Positions 9,358-18,581 of a stretch of DNA of 47,375 nt are shown piece after piece. Position 1 is the stretch's first letter; every line of letters begins with the position of its first letter. Origin of the DNA: Chitinophaga pinensis (GTDB lineage: Bacteria; Bacteroidota; Bacteroidia; Chitinophagales; CAMDFR01). The stretch lies in contig CAMART010000025.1 in NCBI GenBank assembly GCA_945860705.1, forward strand, positions 1 through 47,375. The letters are read 5' to 3'. The notes beneath the pieces are model-generated. The model was not told where the DNA came from, made no database searches, and worked only from the letters and a program-made list of their open reading frames with translations. Position numbers and translations under genes: made by a program.

Positions 9358-10467
9358 ATGAAAGAATACGATTATTTAATAGTAGGTAGTGGTTTATATG
9401 GGGCTGTTTTTGCATATGAAATGAGCAAAAATGGAGCAAAATGCTTAGTCATAGATAAACGAAATCATATAGCAGGCAATATCTATACTTCAAAAGAAGA
9501 AGGAATAAACGTACATAAATATGGGGCACATATTTTTCATACTAATAATAAAAATATATGGGATTATATTAATCAATTTGCTACTTTCAATAACTATATA
9601 AATTCTCCCTTGGCATTTTATAAAAATCAGCTTTTTAATTTGCCATTTAATATGAATACTTTTTATCAACTATGGGGTGTAAAAACACCACAGGAAGCAA
9701 AAGATAAGATAGAAAAACAAACCCAAAAATATCAAACTTTAATTCCTATCAATCTGGAAGAACAAGCCTTAAAGCTGGTAGGCGATGATATATATCAGAA
9801 ACTAATAAAAGGCTATAGCGAAAAACAATGGGGAAGAAAAGCTACAGATATCCCAAGTTTTATTATAAATCGACTACCTATTAGATATACGTTTAATAAT
9901 AATTATTTTCATGATGTTTATCAAGGTATGCCTATTGGTGGATATACTGCTATTGTTGAAAAAATGCTCAGCAAAGTAGAAGTAAAACTCAGTACAGATT
10001 ACTTTCTACATAAAGAATATTTTGATTCAATATCTCATAATATTATTTATACTGGCAAAATTGATGAATTTTTTAATTATCAATTTGGGCCTCTTGAATA
10101 TAGAAGTTTGAGGTTTGAAGAACAAATTTTAGACATTGAAAATTTTCAAGGAAATGCAGTTGTAAATTATACAGATATAGATATACCCTATACTAGAATC
10201 ATAGAACATAAACATTTTGAATTTGGTACACAGCAAAATACCATTATCAGTAAGGAGTATTCTCAAGAAGGTAATGGCAATGAACCATTCTACCCCATAA
10301 ATGATGATATAAATAATAAAAAATACTTACAGTATAAAGAACTAAGTAAGATGTACCCAAATATCACATTTGGAGGAAGATTAGCAGAGTATAAATATTA
10401 TGACATGCATCAAATAATTGAAGAATCATTAATTCAGGTCGAAAAGCACAAAAAAGTTGTTAAATAA
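9358..10467 (+). CDS. glf: UDP-galactopyranose mutase
   Basis: 369 aa, the usual length. Converts UDP-galactopyranose to UDP-galactofuranose with reduced FAD, in the cytoplasm. Motifs: N-terminal FAD-binding YLIVGSGLYGAVFA, then RNHIAGNIYT and GAHIFHTN (about residue 60), PFNMNTFYQLWG (about 98), YSEKQWGR (about 153) and the substrate-side VNYTDIDIPYTRIIEHKHF (about 264-282), all diagnostic of Glf. The C terminus has GRLAEYKYYDMHQ. Its presence implies that the glycan made by this locus contains galactofuranose and that one of the neighbouring transferases uses UDP-Galf. It overlaps the next gene by 11 bases. Confidence 0.97.
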   Translation: MKEYDYLIVGSGLYGAVFAYEMSKNGAKCLVIDKRNHIAGNIYTSKEEGINVHKYGAHIFHTNNKNIWDYINQFATFNNYINSPLAFYKNQLFNLPFNMNTFYQLWGVKTPQEAKDKIEKQTQKYQTLIPINLEEQALKLVGDDIYQKLIKGYSEKQWGRKATDIPSFIINRLPIRYTFNNNYFHDVYQGMPIGGYTAIVEKMLSKVEVKLSTDYFLHKEYFDSISHNIIYTGKIDEFFNYQFGPLEYRSLRFEEQILDIENFQGNAVVNYTDIDIPYTRIIEHKHFEFGTQQNTIISKEYSQEGNGNEPFYPINDDINNKKYLQYKELSKMYPNITFGGRLAEYKYYDMHQIIEESLIQVEKHKKVVK

Positions 10468-11677
10468 AAAAGTACTTATTTGGTATAGAAGTGAGCTACT
10501 TAAAAGAAATGGTGGCCCATCTACTTATTTATATAATTTAAAACAATATGTAGATGAACATAATTTAAGCATTGATTTCTTAAGCGAAATGAATCTTGAA
10601 TCTGATAAAATAAATCAAGAATCTAAATCTAATTCAAATCAATCATTATTTTATAAAATCTATAATTTATTTATCCCTTTTTTTATTAGAAATATATTCT
10701 GGGGCAATGTTAATTTGATTAAATATTTAATAGATTGTAAGACATTAAATATTCAATTGTATAATCAAATAGACGTAAATCAATATGATATTATACATTT
10801 TCACACAGTGAAGGAATTTTATAAAACCTATCCATTATTGACCAACTATGAAGGAAAAGTAGCGCTCACCATTCATTCACCTGTTCCTTATTATGTAGAA
10901 TTAGTTCAAAATTTCTTAGATAGAAAGATTTTTTCATTACCTTTTCTTATAAAAAAATTAAGAAATATTGATGAATACGCTATTAAAAAAGCAGATGTTA
11001 TTATTATTCCTACTGAATATTCTTTTGATTCTTACAGTTTATATTGGAAAGGATTTAATGATATTATTAAAAATAAAAATATAGCTTATGTACTTACAGG
11101 CATACCCGAAGAAGAGATAAAAGCCGATAAAAATACAATAAGGAAACAGTTAAATATTCCAGATAATGCACTAATGCTATTATATGTAGGCAGGCACAAT
11201 AGGTTTAAGGGATATGATATATTGAAAAAAATCGGTAAAGAGGTATTGGCAAAATATAATGATGTATATATAATAGTATGCGGTAAAGAAGACCCTTTAA
11301 AAGGATTGAATCACGAAAGGTGGAAAGAAGTGGGATGGACAGAAGATCCTCATTCATATATAAATGCATGTGATATTTTTATTTTGCCAAACAAAGACAC
11401 CTTCTTTGATTTAATTTTATTAGAAGTGATGTCACTTGGCAAAACTGTAATGTTATCAAATACTGGAGGGAATAAGCATTTTTATGATTTAAATAATAGC
11501 TCTATGTATTTTTTTAATTATCACTCTATTAATAATATTCTAGATACATTTGATACTTTGTATAATCAGAAAAGTAAATTGGAAAAATATTCTAGAATCA
11601 ATTATGAAAATTATATTTTAAAATATACTTTAGATAAATTTGGACAAAATTATACTGAATTATATAATAATTTGTAG
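10457..11677 (+). CDS. Family 4 glycosyltransferase
   Basis: 406 aa from a TTG start that overlaps glf by 11 bases. Begins KKVLIWYRSELLKRNGGPSTYLYNL, where the GG/PS loop is the acceptor-domain glycine loop of GT4. HFHTVKEFY lies near residue 115 and HSPVPYY near 140. Donor domain: LLYVGRHNRFKGYDIL (about 240), ILPNKDTFFDLILLEVMSLGK (about 315), in which the usual E-x7-E begins with Asp rather than Glu. Coupling with glf makes it a candidate galactofuranosyltransferase, but known Galf transferases are often of other families, so this is only a positional argument. Confidence 0.87.
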   Translation: MLNKKVLIWYRSELLKRNGGPSTYLYNLKQYVDEHNLSIDFLSEMNLESDKINQESKSNSNQSLFYKIYNLFIPFFIRNIFWGNVNLIKYLIDCKTLNIQLYNQIDVNQYDIIHFHTVKEFYKTYPLLTNYEGKVALTIHSPVPYYVELVQNFLDRKIFSLPFLIKKLRNIDEYAIKKADVIIIPTEYSFDSYSLYWKGFNDIIKNKNIAYVLTGIPEEEIKADKNTIRKQLNIPDNALMLLYVGRHNRFKGYDILKKIGKEVLAKYNDVYIIVCGKEDPLKGLNHERWKEVGWTEDPHSYINACDIFILPNKDTFFDLILLEVMSLGKTVMLSNTGGNKHFYDLNNSSMYFFNYHSINNILDTFDTLYNQKSKLEKYSRINYENYILKYTLDKFGQNYTELYNNL

Positions 11678-11682
11678 CTTCT

Positions 11683-12924
11683 ATGTCATATAAAAATCTT
11701 GTAATTCTTACTGCCTCATACCCTTATTTCAATGGAGAGTTTTTTCTAGAAGATGAGCTTGATATCATATCTACATATTATGAAAATATTATAATACTAT
11801 GTGTGCACCCAAACATTAATAAAGAACCCAAAACATTACCTAAAAACACAATCGTTATTCCAATAGATACAAGATTTACGATTTTCAAAAAAATATTGGC
11901 TATTAAATATGTATTTCATAAAAATATAAGAGAAGAGCTTTTTAACGTAAAAAAAGTTTTTAAAATTCATGTTAATTTAAAAGTAATAAAAATTATTTTA
12001 AATGAATATTTGAAGGCAAATATTATATTAACATCAATTGAAGACTTATTGTCTTCAAAAAAAATAAATATAGATAATACTTTATTTTATGCATATTGGA
12101 ATGATGATAAGGCTCTCGCATTGTCTCTTCTAAAACTAAAGAATCCAAATTCAATATGTATATGTAGAGCACATAGATGGGAAATCGAATATGAAAAACA
12201 AACTCCAAAATATCTTCCATTCAAAAAATTAATATTTGATACTCTAAATAAAGTATATACTATTTCAGAAGATGGAATGAATTCTTTAATAAATTTACTA
12301 GGTAATAAATATGCATCTAAAATCGAAGTTTCTAGACTAGGTAAAAAAAATAATAGAAAACCTATTTTTGAAAAAACAAATTCAGATTTTGTTATTTGCA
12401 GTTGCAGTATAATGATACCAAGAAAAAGGCTGAAGTTAGTGATAGAAATTCTCTCAAAACTCAAAACTAAAAATATAACATGGGTTCATTTTGGAGATGG
12501 GTCTGAAAGGAAATTTTTAGAGGAATACATAAAAGAAATAGCAAATCATATTACAATAGATTTTAAGGGTATAGTTCCCAATAAATATATATTAGATTTC
12601 TATGCTAGTAATTATGTGGATTTATTTATTAATGTGAGCGAGTCAGAGGGTATTCCAGTTAGTATCATGGAAGCGCAGTCGGCATCTATACCCATATTAG
12701 CCACAAATGTTGGAGGCTTAAGCGAAATTATAGATATTGAAAATGGATTTTTGATAGATAAGGATATAGATATATACAATACAGCAAAAATAATAGATGA
12801 TTATTTGATGTCTTCTGAAGATAATAAAATATTTAAAAGAAAAAAATCTCACCAAAATTGGTTAGCTAAATATGATGCAAATGTAAATTACTTAATGTTT
12901 AATAATAAAAATAAAATATTGTAG
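11683..12924 (+). CDS. Family 4 glycosyltransferase
   Basis: 413 aa. Starts LVILTASYPYFNGEFFLEDEL, the form seen in a well-populated GT4 subgroup of exopolysaccharide loci. The middle has CRAHRWEIEYE (about 162). The donor domain carries CSCSIMIPRKRLKLVIE (about 240), HFGDGSERKFLEEYI (about 270), and ESEGIPVSIMEAQSASIPILATNVGGLSEII (about 323), which has an intact E-x7-E motif. It follows the preceding gene by five bases. After it comes a 235-base, roughly 85% AT spacer (12925-13159) with an imperfect inverted repeat around the 12-base palindrome AATAAATTTATT but no gene. Confidence 0.9.
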   Translation: MSYKNLVILTASYPYFNGEFFLEDELDIISTYYENIIILCVHPNINKEPKTLPKNTIVIPIDTRFTIFKKILAIKYVFHKNIREELFNVKKVFKIHVNLKVIKIILNEYLKANIILTSIEDLLSSKKINIDNTLFYAYWNDDKALALSLLKLKNPNSICICRAHRWEIEYEKQTPKYLPFKKLIFDTLNKVYTISEDGMNSLINLLGNKYASKIEVSRLGKKNNRKPIFEKTNSDFVICSCSIMIPRKRLKLVIEILSKLKTKNITWVHFGDGSERKFLEEYIKEIANHITIDFKGIVPNKYILDFYASNYVDLFINVSESEGIPVSIMEAQSASIPILATNVGGLSEIIDIENGFLIDKDIDIYNTAKIIDDYLMSSEDNKIFKRKKSHQNWLAKYDANVNYLMFNNKNKIL

Positions 12925-13159
12925 TATTAACATTATTAAAGCTCTTACCATATAAATTATATTTTTATATATTTTACTATAAAATAAAACCTATTTTTTT
13001 AAAAATAAATTTATTTTAGGCTTATATAACAAAATTGGTAATTTTTTTTAAAGTGAAATTCAATTCAATATAGAAGATACTTGAGTAGATAAATATTTTA
13101 TATATAAATAATTACAATCAAAACGAATAAATAAAATATATTATTATGAATAAAATAAT

Positions 13160-14434
13160 ATGGAGAAAATACTAATAATATCCTATTTTTTTAAACCTTG
13201 CAATATGACAGCCGCTAATAGAACCACCTATTGGTCTGAAAATTTTTACAGGTACAATTTATACCCAATAGTTATTACACGTAAATGGGAAAAAGAAATA
13301 AATGTCCTATCAGACTCCTCGCATAAAACTTCTATAGGGATTAATCTAGATAAGAATGAAAGAAGAACTATATACTATTTACCATATATAGGAAATATTA
13401 GAGATACAATAATTAATAAATATGGTGTAAATAAATTTAAAATATTGAGGAAAGCTTTAAGTTTTATTGAATTATTTTTTCAAAATTTTTTTATTTATTT
13501 TTTACCATATAATAATTTCTATCAACAAAGTAGAAAGATACTTATAGAAGATAAAGAAATTAAAAAAATAATTATATCTGGCAATCCTTTTCAACAATTT
13601 TTTATTGGTTATTTATTAAAAAAAGAATTTGATTATATAAAGTGGATTGCAGATTATAGAGACGAATGGACAACTCATGAGGTAAATAGCGCTAATACAA
13701 AAAGCAAATTTATACATGAGTTAGAAAAAAGAAGTGAAAAAAAATGGACATCAAATACATCTTGTATAACTTATGTAAACGAATACCAATTAAGTAATAT
13801 TACAGATTTTATAAAAAAAACAGGTTATTCTATTAGTAATGGATATGAATCTGATGATATTCCCTTGTTTCAAACAAAAGCTGATAAATTAATAATTACA
13901 TATTCCGGTACATTATATAGTCATCAAAAAATTGAGCCATTTGCTTTTGCATTGAGAAAACTAGATAAAGAAATTTCAGGTTTAAACATACAAATAAATC
14001 TAATAGGTGTAGAACTTGTAGAAGGTACAAAAGAAAGAATATTAAAAGAGTTTAAAGGATTAGAAAAATATCTTTATATAAGTAAACGTATTCCAAAAAA
14101 TGAAGTAGAAATTGTAATGGCAAATTCAGATGCTCTTATTGTTTTACAAGGTATGAATAATATAATTGATAGTAAGGTATATGACTACTTACCCTTTCAA
14201 AAACCAATTATACTTTGTTCTAATACCAATCATTTACTTATATCTTTATTAAACGATACAAAACTTGGAGTTGTAGCCAAAGATGAAAAAGAATTGTACG
14301 ATAATTTAAAAGATTTATATTACAAAAAACAAAACAATATTCCACTATTAAATGATGTAAATCTCACTGAAATTAAAAAATATTCCAGAGAGGCACAGAC
14401 AGCAAAACTAGCTAATATTATTAAAAATCTATAA
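13160..14434 (+). CDS. Family 4-like glycosyltransferase
   Basis: 424 aa. Opens with ILIISYFFKPCNMTAANRTTYW, the common N-terminal pattern of a GT4 subgroup (P-x-x-x-A-R/N-R). SGNPFQQFFIGY (about residue 136) and WIADYRDEWT (about 168) are typical of the same subgroup, where the acceptor domain contains a DYRDxW motif. Donor domain: ITYSGTLYSHQKIEPF (about 248), ANSDALIVLQGMNN (about 318) and KVYDYLPFQKPIIL (about 338). It stands alone after a 235-base AT-rich gap, so it may have its own promoter, although no clear -7 element was found in the gap. Confidence 0.85.
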   Translation: MEKILIISYFFKPCNMTAANRTTYWSENFYRYNLYPIVITRKWEKEINVLSDSSHKTSIGINLDKNERRTIYYLPYIGNIRDTIINKYGVNKFKILRKALSFIELFFQNFFIYFLPYNNFYQQSRKILIEDKEIKKIIISGNPFQQFFIGYLLKKEFDYIKWIADYRDEWTTHEVNSANTKSKFIHELEKRSEKKWTSNTSCITYVNEYQLSNITDFIKKTGYSISNGYESDDIPLFQTKADKLIITYSGTLYSHQKIEPFAFALRKLDKEISGLNIQINLIGVELVEGTKERILKEFKGLEKYLYISKRIPKNEVEIVMANSDALIVLQGMNNIIDSKVYDYLPFQKPIILCSNTNHLLISLLNDTKLGVVAKDEKELYDNLKDLYYKKQNNIPLLNDVNLTEIKKYSREAQTAKLANIIKNL

Positions 14435-14484
14435 AACAGCCTATTTGTGTTAATATAATACATCTTTATTGTACTATAATTTCT

Positions 14485-14492
14485 TAATTTTG
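14485..14492 (+). promoter_or_regulatory. Bacteroidota-type -7 element upstream of the WlbA-like gene
   Basis: TAATTTTG fits the Bacteroidota -7 consensus TAnnTTTG exactly and lies 20 bases before the TTG start at 14513. A TTTATTG stretch about 18 bases upstream could serve as a weak -33 element. It would start a second transcription unit covering the dehydrogenase, AsnB, GT4 and methyltransferase genes. AT-rich context makes chance matches fairly likely. Confidence 0.5.
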
Positions 14493-14512
14493 TAACATAA
14501 AATATATTAAAA

Positions 14513-15475
14513 TTGAAAAATTTTGCATTAATTGGTGCAGCAGGATTTATAGCACCCAGACACTTAAAAGCGATAAAAGAAACAAATAATAATTTAGTGG
14601 CGGCACTAGATAATTTTGATAGTGTAGGTATTATAGATAGTTTTTTTCCAAATGCTTCATTCTTTACAGAGTTTGAACGCTTTGATAGACACATAGAAAA
14701 ATTGAGAAGAAGTAGTATGCCTATCGATTATGTAAGCGTATGTACACCTAATTATTTACATGATTCACATATTCGATTTGGATTAAGAAATCAAGCAGAT
14801 GTAATCTGCGAAAAACCGTTGGTGCTCAATCCATGGAATATCGATAATCTTGCAGAATTAGAAAAAGAAACTGGTAAAAATGTATATAATATTTTTCAGC
14901 TTAGACTTCATCCTGCTATCATCGCTCTAAAAAAACTAGTAGATGAATCGCCCTCAGATAAAATTTTTGAATTCGATTTGACATATATCACTTCAAGAGG
15001 AAATTGGTATTACACAAGTTGGAAAGGAGACATCAATAAATCTGGAGGAATAGCTACTAATATTGGCGTACACTTTTTTGATATGCTTACTTGGATTTTT
15101 GGAGCTACCAAAGAAAATAAAGTTCATATACACACGCATGATAGAGCAGCAGGTTATTTAGAGTTTAATAGAGCTAAAGTGAGATGGTTTTTGAGTATTA
15201 ATGAAGAGACTGTACCTGAAGAATTAAGAAAAGAAGGAAAGAGAACTTATCGATCTATGAAAATAGAAGGTCAAGAAATTGAGTTCAGTGATGGATTTAC
15301 AGATTTACATACTACATCATATAAAGAAGTTTTAGCTGGAAGAGGATTTAAACTAATAGAAGCAAAACCATCCATCCAAATAGTACATGATATTAGACAT
15401 GCTCAGCCACTAGGGTTAGTAGGAGATTATCATCCATTTTGTAAATATACTCAGAGCAAACATCCTTTTTCTTAA
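14513..15475 (+). CDS. WlbA/WbpB-like UDP-N-acetylglucosaminuronate 3-dehydrogenase (Gfo/Idh/MocA family)
   Basis: 320 aa from a TTG start. Rossmann start FALIGAAGFIAPRHLKAIKE; IDYVSVCTPNYLH (about residue 73) and the family signature CEKPLVLNPWN (about 101) with the catalytic-region Lys; QLRLHPAI (about 125) and GGIATNIGVHFFDM (about 178), with the conserved His of Gfo/Idh/MocA enzymes. The overall pattern, including APRH near the start and the RLHP segment, matches WlbA, which oxidises UDP-GlcNAcA at C3 as the first step toward 2,3-diamino-uronic acids. The following amidotransferase is a common partner. The aminotransferase and acetyltransferase (WlbC, WlbB types) are not in the window and would have to be elsewhere. 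Confidence 0.85.
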   Translation: MKNFALIGAAGFIAPRHLKAIKETNNNLVAALDNFDSVGIIDSFFPNASFFTEFERFDRHIEKLRRSSMPIDYVSVCTPNYLHDSHIRFGLRNQADVICEKPLVLNPWNIDNLAELEKETGKNVYNIFQLRLHPAIIALKKLVDESPSDKIFEFDLTYITSRGNWYYTSWKGDINKSGGIATNIGVHFFDMLTWIFGATKENKVHIHTHDRAAGYLEFNRAKVRWFLSINEETVPEELRKEGKRTYRSMKIEGQEIEFSDGFTDLHTTSYKEVLAGRGFKLIEAKPSIQIVHDIRHAQPLGLVGDYHPFCKYTQSKHPFS

Positions 15476-15497
15476 GAGGTAAAAAAAACAATTCAAC

Positions 15498-17351
15498 ATG
15501 TGCGGTATAGCAGGATATTATAGTTTTGATGATTCTATAAACAAGAATGATTTAAAACAAATGACAGATACAATTAAACACAGAGGACCAAACTCTGATG
15601 GTTTTTTTGTACAAGATCAAGTAGGATTAGGACATAGAAGACTTAGTATTATTGATTTGAGAGATGTAGCAAACCAACCAATGACATCGTTCAATGAAAG
15701 ATATGTGATTGTTTATAATGGGGAAGTATATAATTTTAAAGAACTGAGCAATCAGGTAAGAGTAAATAATGATAATTTTTACTATAAAACTAATTCAGAT
15801 ACTGAAGTAATTTTAGAGGCTTTTGCAAAATGGGGAGTAGATTTTGTGAATAGGCTCAACGGTATGTTTGCTATAGCTATTTATGACAAAATAGATAAAC
15901 ATCTTTTTTTGTATAGAGACAGAATAGGTATAAAACCAATCTATTATTATTGGGATGGAGTTAATTTTATGTTTGCATCTGAAATGAAAGCACTAGTTGC
16001 ACTTCCTTCCATCAAAAATAAACTTACAATCAATCATGATGCAATAAGTGAGTATTTGCATCTAGGATATATACCTGCACCTCATTCGATTTATAATGAA
16101 ATAAAAAAATTTCCACAAGGTCACAGACTTCATATCAATAAAGATGTTTTTAATTTAGAACCATACTGGACTCTTGAAGATAAAATAGATTTTGATACAT
16201 TCAATGACTATAATGAGTCAAAGAAAAAACTAAAATATCTTATAGAGTCTTCTGTGACATACAGAATGATAAGTGATGTACCATTTGGTACATTCTTGAG
16301 TGGCGGTATAGATAGTAGTTTGGTAAGTGCAGTGGCTCAAAAAAATAGTAGTAAACCTATTAATACATTTTCAATAGGATTTAAAGATTCACCAAAAAAT
16401 GAAAGTCAATATGCAAGTGAAATAGCAAGTTATATCAAAAGTAATCATCATGAATTTATGGTTTCTACCAAAGAAACACAAGAATTGTTGTCTAGTATTA
16501 TTTCTACATATGACGAACCTTTTGCAGATTCATCATCTATGCCTACCATGCTTGTAAGTAAGCTCGCCAAACAACATGTAACTATGACTCTAAGTGGTGA
16601 TGGTGGAGATGAACTATTCCTGGGCTATGGGACCTATAATTGGGCAAATAGATTCAATTCTAAATTATTTAAATATTATCAGAAACCAGCCAAGTATATC
16701 TTTTCAAAATTAAAACCTAGATATAAACGTATTTCAAAATTGCTAGATGTCGATATCAATACGGATGTAAAATCGCATATTTTTTCTCAAGAACAATATT
16801 ATTTTAGCAAAGCAGAAATCTCTGAAATATTAATAAATCCTAAGGATATAAAACTCAATGATACCTATCAATTAAGAAGAGATTTGTCTCCAAAAGAAGA
16901 ACAAGCTTTTTTTGATTTAAAATATTATTTGCCAGATGATTTACTAGTAAAAGTAGATAGGGCTACGATGAAATATTCACTTGAAACAAGAGTGCCATTA
17001 TTAGATTATCGTATTATTGAGTTTGCTCTCAATCTTCCAGAGAATTTTAAATATCAAAAAAACACTTCAAAATATTTATTAAAAGAAGTATTATATGATT
17101 ACATACCAAAAAATTATTTTAATAGACCAAAGTGGGGATTTGGTATACCTCTAGATAATTGGCTAAAAAATGATTTATATTATTTAGTAGATGAATATTT
17201 AAATGAAAATACTACCAAGTCTATTGGATTAGTAAAGTATGAAATAATAGTAGATTTGATACATAAATGGAAAAATGGGCACGATTATCTTTTTAATAGA
17301 CTTTGGAATATTATCATACTTCATATGTGGTATATTAATAACAAAATTTAA
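15498..17351 (+). CDS. asnB: Glutamine-hydrolysing asparagine synthase (AsnB type), amidotransferase of the glycan locus
   Basis: 617 aa, usual length. N-terminal class II glutaminase: the catalytic Cys2 after the initiator Met (MCGIAGYYS), KHRGPNSDG (about 27), YNGEVYNF (about 73). Synthetase domain: PP-loop SGGIDSSLVSA (about 268), SGDGGDELFLGY (about 364), and KVDRATMKYSLETRVPLLD (about 488). AsnB-like proteins in surface-glycan loci often amidate uronic acids (WbpS type), and this one lies between a UDP-GlcNAcA dehydrogenase and a glycosyltransferase, so sugar amidation is at least as likely as free asparagine synthesis. It shares a transcription unit with both neighbours (22 and 11 bases). 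Confidence 0.93.
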   Translation: MCGIAGYYSFDDSINKNDLKQMTDTIKHRGPNSDGFFVQDQVGLGHRRLSIIDLRDVANQPMTSFNERYVIVYNGEVYNFKELSNQVRVNNDNFYYKTNSDTEVILEAFAKWGVDFVNRLNGMFAIAIYDKIDKHLFLYRDRIGIKPIYYYWDGVNFMFASEMKALVALPSIKNKLTINHDAISEYLHLGYIPAPHSIYNEIKKFPQGHRLHINKDVFNLEPYWTLEDKIDFDTFNDYNESKKKLKYLIESSVTYRMISDVPFGTFLSGGIDSSLVSAVAQKNSSKPINTFSIGFKDSPKNESQYASEIASYIKSNHHEFMVSTKETQELLSSIISTYDEPFADSSSMPTMLVSKLAKQHVTMTLSGDGGDELFLGYGTYNWANRFNSKLFKYYQKPAKYIFSKLKPRYKRISKLLDVDINTDVKSHIFSQEQYYFSKAEISEILINPKDIKLNDTYQLRRDLSPKEEQAFFDLKYYLPDDLLVKVDRATMKYSLETRVPLLDYRIIEFALNLPENFKYQKNTSKYLLKEVLYDYIPKNYFNRPKWGFGIPLDNWLKNDLYYLVDEYLNENTTKSIGLVKYEIIVDLIHKWKNGHDYLFNRLWNIIILHMWYINNKI

Positions 17352-17362
17352 TACAAATCAAA

Positions 17363-18580
17363 TTGGCTAAAGTACTATACTTATTATATGATGGACTTAC
17401 AGACCCACTGCCACAATCTCAAGTATTGCCCTATTTGATTGGTCTAACCAAATATGGATATGAGTTTACTATAATATCGTTTGATAAACCAGATTTATAT
17501 CAAAAAAATAAGAACTTAATCAACGATATCTGTAAAGCCAACAACATTCAATGGATATCATTACCGTATACCAAAAAACCTCCAATTTTATCTACAATAT
17601 ATGATTTATATAAACTATTTTTTTTTATAAAATCATATTTTAAAAAGAATCCATTTGATATGATTCATTGTAGAAGCTATCTAGTAGCTATAGTTGGAAA
17701 TGCGATTTCAAAAAAATTTAATGTAAAAATGCTATTTGATATCAGAGGATTTTGGGCTGATGAAAAAGTAGATAGCAAAAGTTGGGATATTAAAAAACCT
17801 ATTTTTAAAAAAGTATATGACTTTTTTAAAAAGAAAGAAAAAATTCTTTTTAAAGAATCAGATGCAATTGTATGCTTGACTTCTGCATCAAAAAATGACA
17901 TACTAAAAAATCATGGCGAGTATGTCAATGAATCTAAGATACAAGTGATTCCATGTTGTGTAGATACCTCACTATTTGTTAAACAAAACGATGAGATACA
18001 AAAAACAAAAAAAGAATTAGGCATAAACACTACAGATTTTGTTTTATGTTATTTGGGCAGTGTTGGTACATGGTACGAACTAGGTCATATGTTTCAATTT
18101 TTTAATTTGCTAAGTAAAAAAATAGATAACGCAAAATTTTTGTTTGTATCAAATTCTCCTAAAGATATCATAGAAGAAGAAGCAATAAAACAAGGTACAA
18201 ATATCAATAATATAGTAGTATTAAACTCTCCACGAAAAGATGTGCCCAAATACTTATCAATTTGCGACTTGTCAGTTTTTTTCTATAAAAATGTATATTC
18301 TGCAAAAGGATGTTCTCCTACAAAACAAGGAGAACTAATGAGTATGGGTATTCCACTTGTATGTAATTCTGGTATTGGAGATACATCCGAAATAATAAAA
18401 AACTACGATGCAGGATTTTTAGTAAATGAGTATTCTGAACAAGAGATGAATAGAATTATAGATGCATTTATGCTAAAAACATTTGATAAAACAAGAATAA
18501 GAAATGGAGCTATTGAATATTACAATCTAAATGTAGGAATAGAAAGATATAAAAATATTTATGATAAACTAATAATGTAA
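17363..18580 (+). CDS. Family 4 glycosyltransferase
   Basis: 405 aa from TTG, 11 bases after asnB. Starts VLYLLYDGLTDPLPQSQVLPYLIGLTKYGYEFTIISF, a pattern typical of a GT4 group found with WlbA/AsnB genes. HCRSYLVAIVG (about residue 98) and FDIRGFWADEKVD (about 125) are conserved in that group. Donor domain: LCYLGSVGTWYEL (about 228), SFDxxx-like VFFYKNVYSAKGCSPTKQGELMSMGIPLV (about 303), where KGCSPTKQGE takes the place of the E-x7-E region. One base separates it from the following methyltransferase gene. Specificity unknown. Confidence 0.87.
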   Translation: MAKVLYLLYDGLTDPLPQSQVLPYLIGLTKYGYEFTIISFDKPDLYQKNKNLINDICKANNIQWISLPYTKKPPILSTIYDLYKLFFFIKSYFKKNPFDMIHCRSYLVAIVGNAISKKFNVKMLFDIRGFWADEKVDSKSWDIKKPIFKKVYDFFKKKEKILFKESDAIVCLTSASKNDILKNHGEYVNESKIQVIPCCVDTSLFVKQNDEIQKTKKELGINTTDFVLCYLGSVGTWYELGHMFQFFNLLSKKIDNAKFLFVSNSPKDIIEEEAIKQGTNINNIVVLNSPRKDVPKYLSICDLSVFFYKNVYSAKGCSPTKQGELMSMGIPLVCNSGIGDTSEIIKNYDAGFLVNEYSEQEMNRIIDAFMLKTFDKTRIRNGAIEYYNLNVGIERYKNIYDKLIM

Positions 18581-18581
18581 A

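Noticed and set aside
12925-13159. Small gene or RNA in the AT-rich gap
   Set aside because: Only short frames and weak AT palindromes were seen; nothing stands above what such base composition gives by chance.
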